From: Hymenobacter artigasi
GTDB taxonomy: Bacteria; Bacteroidota; Bacteroidia; Cytophagales; Hymenobacteraceae
NCBI RefSeq assembly: GCF_012275535.1
Contig: NZ_JAAVTK010000019.1
Coordinates: forward strand, 1-64,000
Length of the DNA stretch: 64,000 nt
Direction of reading: 5' to 3'
The notes under the pieces: model-generated
What the model saw: the letters and a program-made list of their open reading frames with translations, nothing else
What the model was told of the DNA's origin: nothing
Databases searched by the model: none
Position numbers and translations under genes: made by a program
In this document: piece by piece, positions 61,710 to 64,000 of the stretch
Position numbering within the stretch: position 1 is the stretch's first letter
Layout: each line of letters starts with the position of its first letter

Positions 61710-61763
61710 AAAAGGAGCCTGCATTATTTGCGTGTTACTACGCAAATAATGCAGGCTCCTTTT
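61710..61763. terminator. 24-bp perfect hairpin, bidirectional terminator
   Basis: Arms at 61710-61733 and 61740-61763 pair without mismatch around a 6-base GTTACT loop; each strand ends in CCTTTT. It lies after the activator gene and before the CBASS genes, so it insulates the two units. A 24-bp perfect stem is longer than a normal terminator, and would look like a dsRNA hairpin in the transcript. Confidence 0.7.
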
Positions 61764-61903
61764 GTAGTAATCTACCCTCATACGCTTGAAAAGGCCCTTG
61801 TCCATCGTGGCTTGGTTTTGGGAAATAGGCAGCAATACTTAAGTCACCCATCCTTTGAGATGGTATACTTCTCGCCTTTGCTTACTCATTCTCCATCCAC
61901 CAT

Positions 61904-62869
61904 ATGAAGCTCGACAACGCCCAACTTGGCAACTTTATTAACCGCATTAAGCTCCATCGTGACGACATGGGGAAGTATCGGGACCAGATTCAAAACCTGC
62001 GTGACCGGCTAACAGCCAAAATCAAAGACGATACCAGCACCGGCATGAAAGTCACCCGCTTTTTAATTGCAGGTTCCTGGAAGAAGCACACTGTTCTACG
62101 TCCCAAGGGCGAACACCCAGTAGATGTCGACCTAGTGCTCTTTGTGGACGGTGACGACTCGCTTAAAAGCGATGTAGACAAGCTGCACGACTACGTGGTC
62201 AAGTACCTACTCGAAATCTACCCCACCAAGGACGTAGGTGACGTTGAGGCAGAGGGCAAGACCAAAGCCATTAAAATCACCTTCAAAGGCACAGGACTCG
62301 AAGTAGACATTGTGCCGGTGGTACCGGATACGCCGAGCACCTATGTCTGGCAGCCGGAGCGAGGCGGTGGCGGGCGCTTTATTACCAGCGTTGACAAGCA
62401 GCTAGAGGCGAATCTGCGAGCGCGTAAGCAGAATGCATCCTACACCTCTATCGTGCGGGCCTTGAAATGGTGGCGCAATCGGCAGGGCCTCAAGCCGGAG
62501 CTCACTTCGTTCACTATCGAACTGATTGCCTCCTACTTAGACGATACCTACGGCAGCGAGTCAAGTATCGAGGAGGGCATCATCCGTTTTTTCCAGTTCG
62601 TTAGTGGGCGCGACTTTCCGGTCATCACCTTTCCCTCGGCTATCAACACGGTGCCACGCTTTACCAATCCGGTCTTCATTGCTGACCCTACCAACAATGA
62701 AAATAACGCCGCCAGTAAGTTGGATAAAGATGCTTGGACTCGGGTAGTAAAGGCGGCTGACGAAGCTTTCGAAGGCCTGAGCATTGGTCAGTCCAGCCGT
62801 ACCATGGGCGCGACGACTGAAGAGTGGGAGGCCGTGTTTGGCCCCAGCTTTAACATTGAAGCACAATAA
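61904..62869 (+). CDS. cdnC: CBASS CD-NTase (cGAS/DncV-like), CdnC-type
   Basis: A 321-aa nucleotidyltransferase: Gly57-Ser58 in LIAGSWKKHT, metal-binding Asp74 and Asp76 in PVDVDLVLFVD, and the third Asp135 in LEVDIVPVV. An OAS-like helical part (IVRALKWWRNRQGLKPELTS) follows. Such enzymes make a cyclic di- or trinucleotide in response to phage, with HORMA proteins controlling activity. The clade is judged from its association with HORMA and TRIP13, as in CdnC systems. First gene of the CBASS operon; effector not in the window. Confidence 0.85.
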   Translation: MKLDNAQLGNFINRIKLHRDDMGKYRDQIQNLRDRLTAKIKDDTSTGMKVTRFLIAGSWKKHTVLRPKGEHPVDVDLVLFVDGDDSLKSDVDKLHDYVVKYLLEIYPTKDVGDVEAEGKTKAIKITFKGTGLEVDIVPVVPDTPSTYVWQPERGGGGRFITSVDKQLEANLRARKQNASYTSIVRALKWWRNRQGLKPELTSFTIELIASYLDDTYGSESSIEEGIIRFFQFVSGRDFPVITFPSAINTVPRFTNPVFIADPTNNENNAASKLDKDAWTRVVKAADEAFEGLSIGQSSRTMGATTEEWEAVFGPSFNIEAQ

Positions 62870-62882
62870 CCTGCTGCTTATT

Positions 62883-63383
62883 ATGTACACCCAAACTCAA
62901 ACCGCTACCTACACGGTAGTAGACATACAGAAGACCTTCGGGAATTTTGAAGCTGACCTGCGCATGATTGCCCGACGCACGGGTAAGCTTACGCAAGAAA
63001 AAGTCGAGCAATTCTGCCACGACGTGCTGGTAATGGCCGAGGGCCGCTACTTGAGCCGTGTGGACATTATCCTTACAAATGCGCTGGAACAGGTTCTACA
63101 AGCGGCCAGCTATGCCGTGAATGAGGAAGGTAGCGCGATGTCTGGCGACCGGGCGGGCAGCAACGATTGGCCTGACATTGCCGGCAGCCAATTGACTGTC
63201 GTTGTGCACCACAACTCCAATTGGTCATCGTTGGACCAAACCAAGAAGCAAGCCATCCACGCTAAGCAAAAGCTAAGCTGGGGCTCGACCAGCCTGGATA
63301 CAACCTACTCTCACCTGCAGCGGGCGGCCGCGCAGGGCTACGCCAGCAAGGGCTACGAACTCAACAAAGTAAATTTCAAGTAA
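62883..63383 (+). CDS. cap7: CBASS bacterial HORMA-domain protein
   Basis: A 166-aa protein from the ATG at 62883 (TATYTVVDIQKTFGNFEADL), the usual opening of CBASS HORMA proteins, with MIARRTGKLTQEKVEQFCHD and the C-terminal safety-belt-like region (GSTSLDTTYSHLQRAAAQGY, ASKGYELNKVNF). It binds the CD-NTase and activates it when in its closed, peptide-bound form. It begins 13 bases after the CD-NTase and its stop overlaps the start of the AAA gene (TAATG). Confidence 0.85.
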   Translation: MYTQTQTATYTVVDIQKTFGNFEADLRMIARRTGKLTQEKVEQFCHDVLVMAEGRYLSRVDIILTNALEQVLQAASYAVNEEGSAMSGDRAGSNDWPDIAGSQLTVVVHHNSNWSSLDQTKKQAIHAKQKLSWGSTSLDTTYSHLQRAAAQGYASKGYELNKVNFK

Positions 63384-64000
63384 TGGCCTCCAAGATTTTC
63401 GATAACATCACTGAGCTTCCGAACAAAGAAATCCAGCAACGCGCTGCCTCCCTGATTGGCTTTACTAAGCGCTTCGAGCGGATTCACTTCAACCTGCGGC
63501 TATTGTTGGACCCAGAGGGCCTGAAGAAATGGAGCATGAAGCATCACGGCAGTGCCCTGCCCATTCTGGCCTCGCTTACGGACCGCTACCCACTCGTGAT
63601 TCTGGAAGGGGACGCGGGCACGGGCAAGACTGCCTCGGCCGAAGCTATTGCCGACCAAATTGCCCGCGAGCTCAAGAAAGACGGGTACTTCATCAAGCTC
63701 AGCACGCGGGTGAGAGGCGAGGGCCTGCACGGCCAAATGGCCCAGCTGGTGAACGACGCGTTCGAGCGGCTGAAAACCGAATCTAAGGAAGGCATTGCTT
63801 TTCTGCTCATCGACGAGGCTGACGCCATCGCGACGACCCGCTCGACTAACCAGATGCACCAAGAAGAAAAGGCCGCTGTTAACACGCTAATTCAGAAAAT
63901 AGACGACCTGCGCAGTCTCAAGGGTCGGGCCGTGGTTATGCTCTCGACCAACCGCCTACATTTTCTCGATGAGGCCATCGTGCGGCGGGCTGCCGTTATA
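63383..64000 (+). CDS. cap6: CBASS TRIP13-like AAA+ ATPase (partial, runs off edge)
   Basis: The first 206 residues are present and in frame to the window end. Walker A is LEGDAGTGKTASAEAI (residues 75-90), Walker B AFLLIDEADAIATTRSTNQM (139-158), sensor 1 VVMLSTNRLHFLDEAIV (184-200). TRIP13-like ATPases unfold the HORMA protein and so switch CBASS off. It starts within the HORMA stop codon. The C-terminal part and the effector gene lie beyond the window. Confidence 0.85.
   Translation, partial: MASKIFDNITELPNKEIQQRAASLIGFTKRFERIHFNLRLLLDPEGLKKWSMKHHGSALPILASLTDRYPLVILEGDAGTGKTASAEAIADQIARELKKDGYFIKLSTRVRGEGLHGQMAQLVNDAFERLKTESKEGIAFLLIDEADAIATTRSTNQMHQEEKAAVNTLIQKIDDLRSLKGRAVVMLSTNRLHFLDEAIVRRAAVI

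Noticed and set aside
61614..61835. 73-aa minus-strand frame downstream of the activator
   Set aside because: It runs through the 24-bp terminator hairpin and has no motif.
1..64000. tRNA and rRNA genes
   Set aside because: No cloverleaf-like segment or rRNA signature was noticed on either strand; a tRNAscan run would be needed to exclude tRNAs fully.

Overview
The window looks like part of a large mobilizable plasmid, or a plasmid-derived region, of a Hymenobacter-like bacterium (Bacteroidota, Cytophagales). Pointers to that phylum are a secreted PHP hydrolase with a C-terminal type IX secretion sorting tail, several short lipoprotein signals, and TAnnTTTG-type -7 promoter boxes lying almost on top of start codons. 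Plasmid hallmarks are an iteron origin with a perfect DnaA box (15951-16272), a Rep_3-type initiator (16629-17771), a ParA plus ribbon-helix-helix partner (18378-19626), and a MobA/MobC pair (8090-11088). The genus is inferred from these features, not proven.

Layout. (1) 0-7.5 kb: lipoproteins, a decayed AlbA_2-type regulator, a compact PLD / HNH / MazG-like operon that resembles an anti-phage cassette, and an exported NUC1 nuclease. (2) 7.6-20 kb: plasmid backbone with mobilization genes, a 45-bp tandem repeat array that shares words with the parA region (candidate centromere), an AbiE-type toxin-antitoxin pair, an IS481-type protein with a broken DDE triad, the replication origin, rep and par. 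(3) 20-31 kb: accessory cargo, including an S41 peptidase bracketed by 30-bp inverted repeats, three paralogues of an unrecognised QPDLW family around an XRE regulator, a tiny RHH regulator, the secreted PHP protein, and a serine recombinase cut short by a 266-bp MITE. (4) 31.5-41 kb: a probable second defence cluster with a 1282-aa protein and its truncated tandem paralogue, an AT-rich trio (membrane-anchored protein, HEPN-like protein, CHAT protease) and an IS5-family element. (5) 41.2-64 kb: a defence island bordered by a tyrosine recombinase. It holds a complete type I BREX (brxA-brxB-brxC-pglX-pglZ-brxL), a papain-like YiiX-type protein, McrB and McrC, all on the minus strand. Divergent from these are an RtcR-like CARF/sigma-54 activator and then a type III CBASS (CD-NTase, HORMA, TRIP13) that runs off the right edge before its effector.

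How it fits together. BREX methylates self DNA and blocks phage replication, McrBC cuts modified DNA, and CBASS makes a cyclic oligonucleotide upon infection. The most interesting point is the regulator placed exactly between BREX and CBASS. Its N-terminal half has the CARF-type fold signature of RtcR, a fold that binds cyclic or cyclic-phosphate-ended oligonucleotides, and its C-terminal half is a sigma-54 enhancer-binding ATPase. It could let a nucleotide or RNA-damage signal switch on neighbouring defence genes. A second notable feature is a BrxL whose C-terminus resembles the PLD-fold MIT_C domain instead of a Lon protease domain. All functions are assigned from motifs read by eye; no database search was possible.
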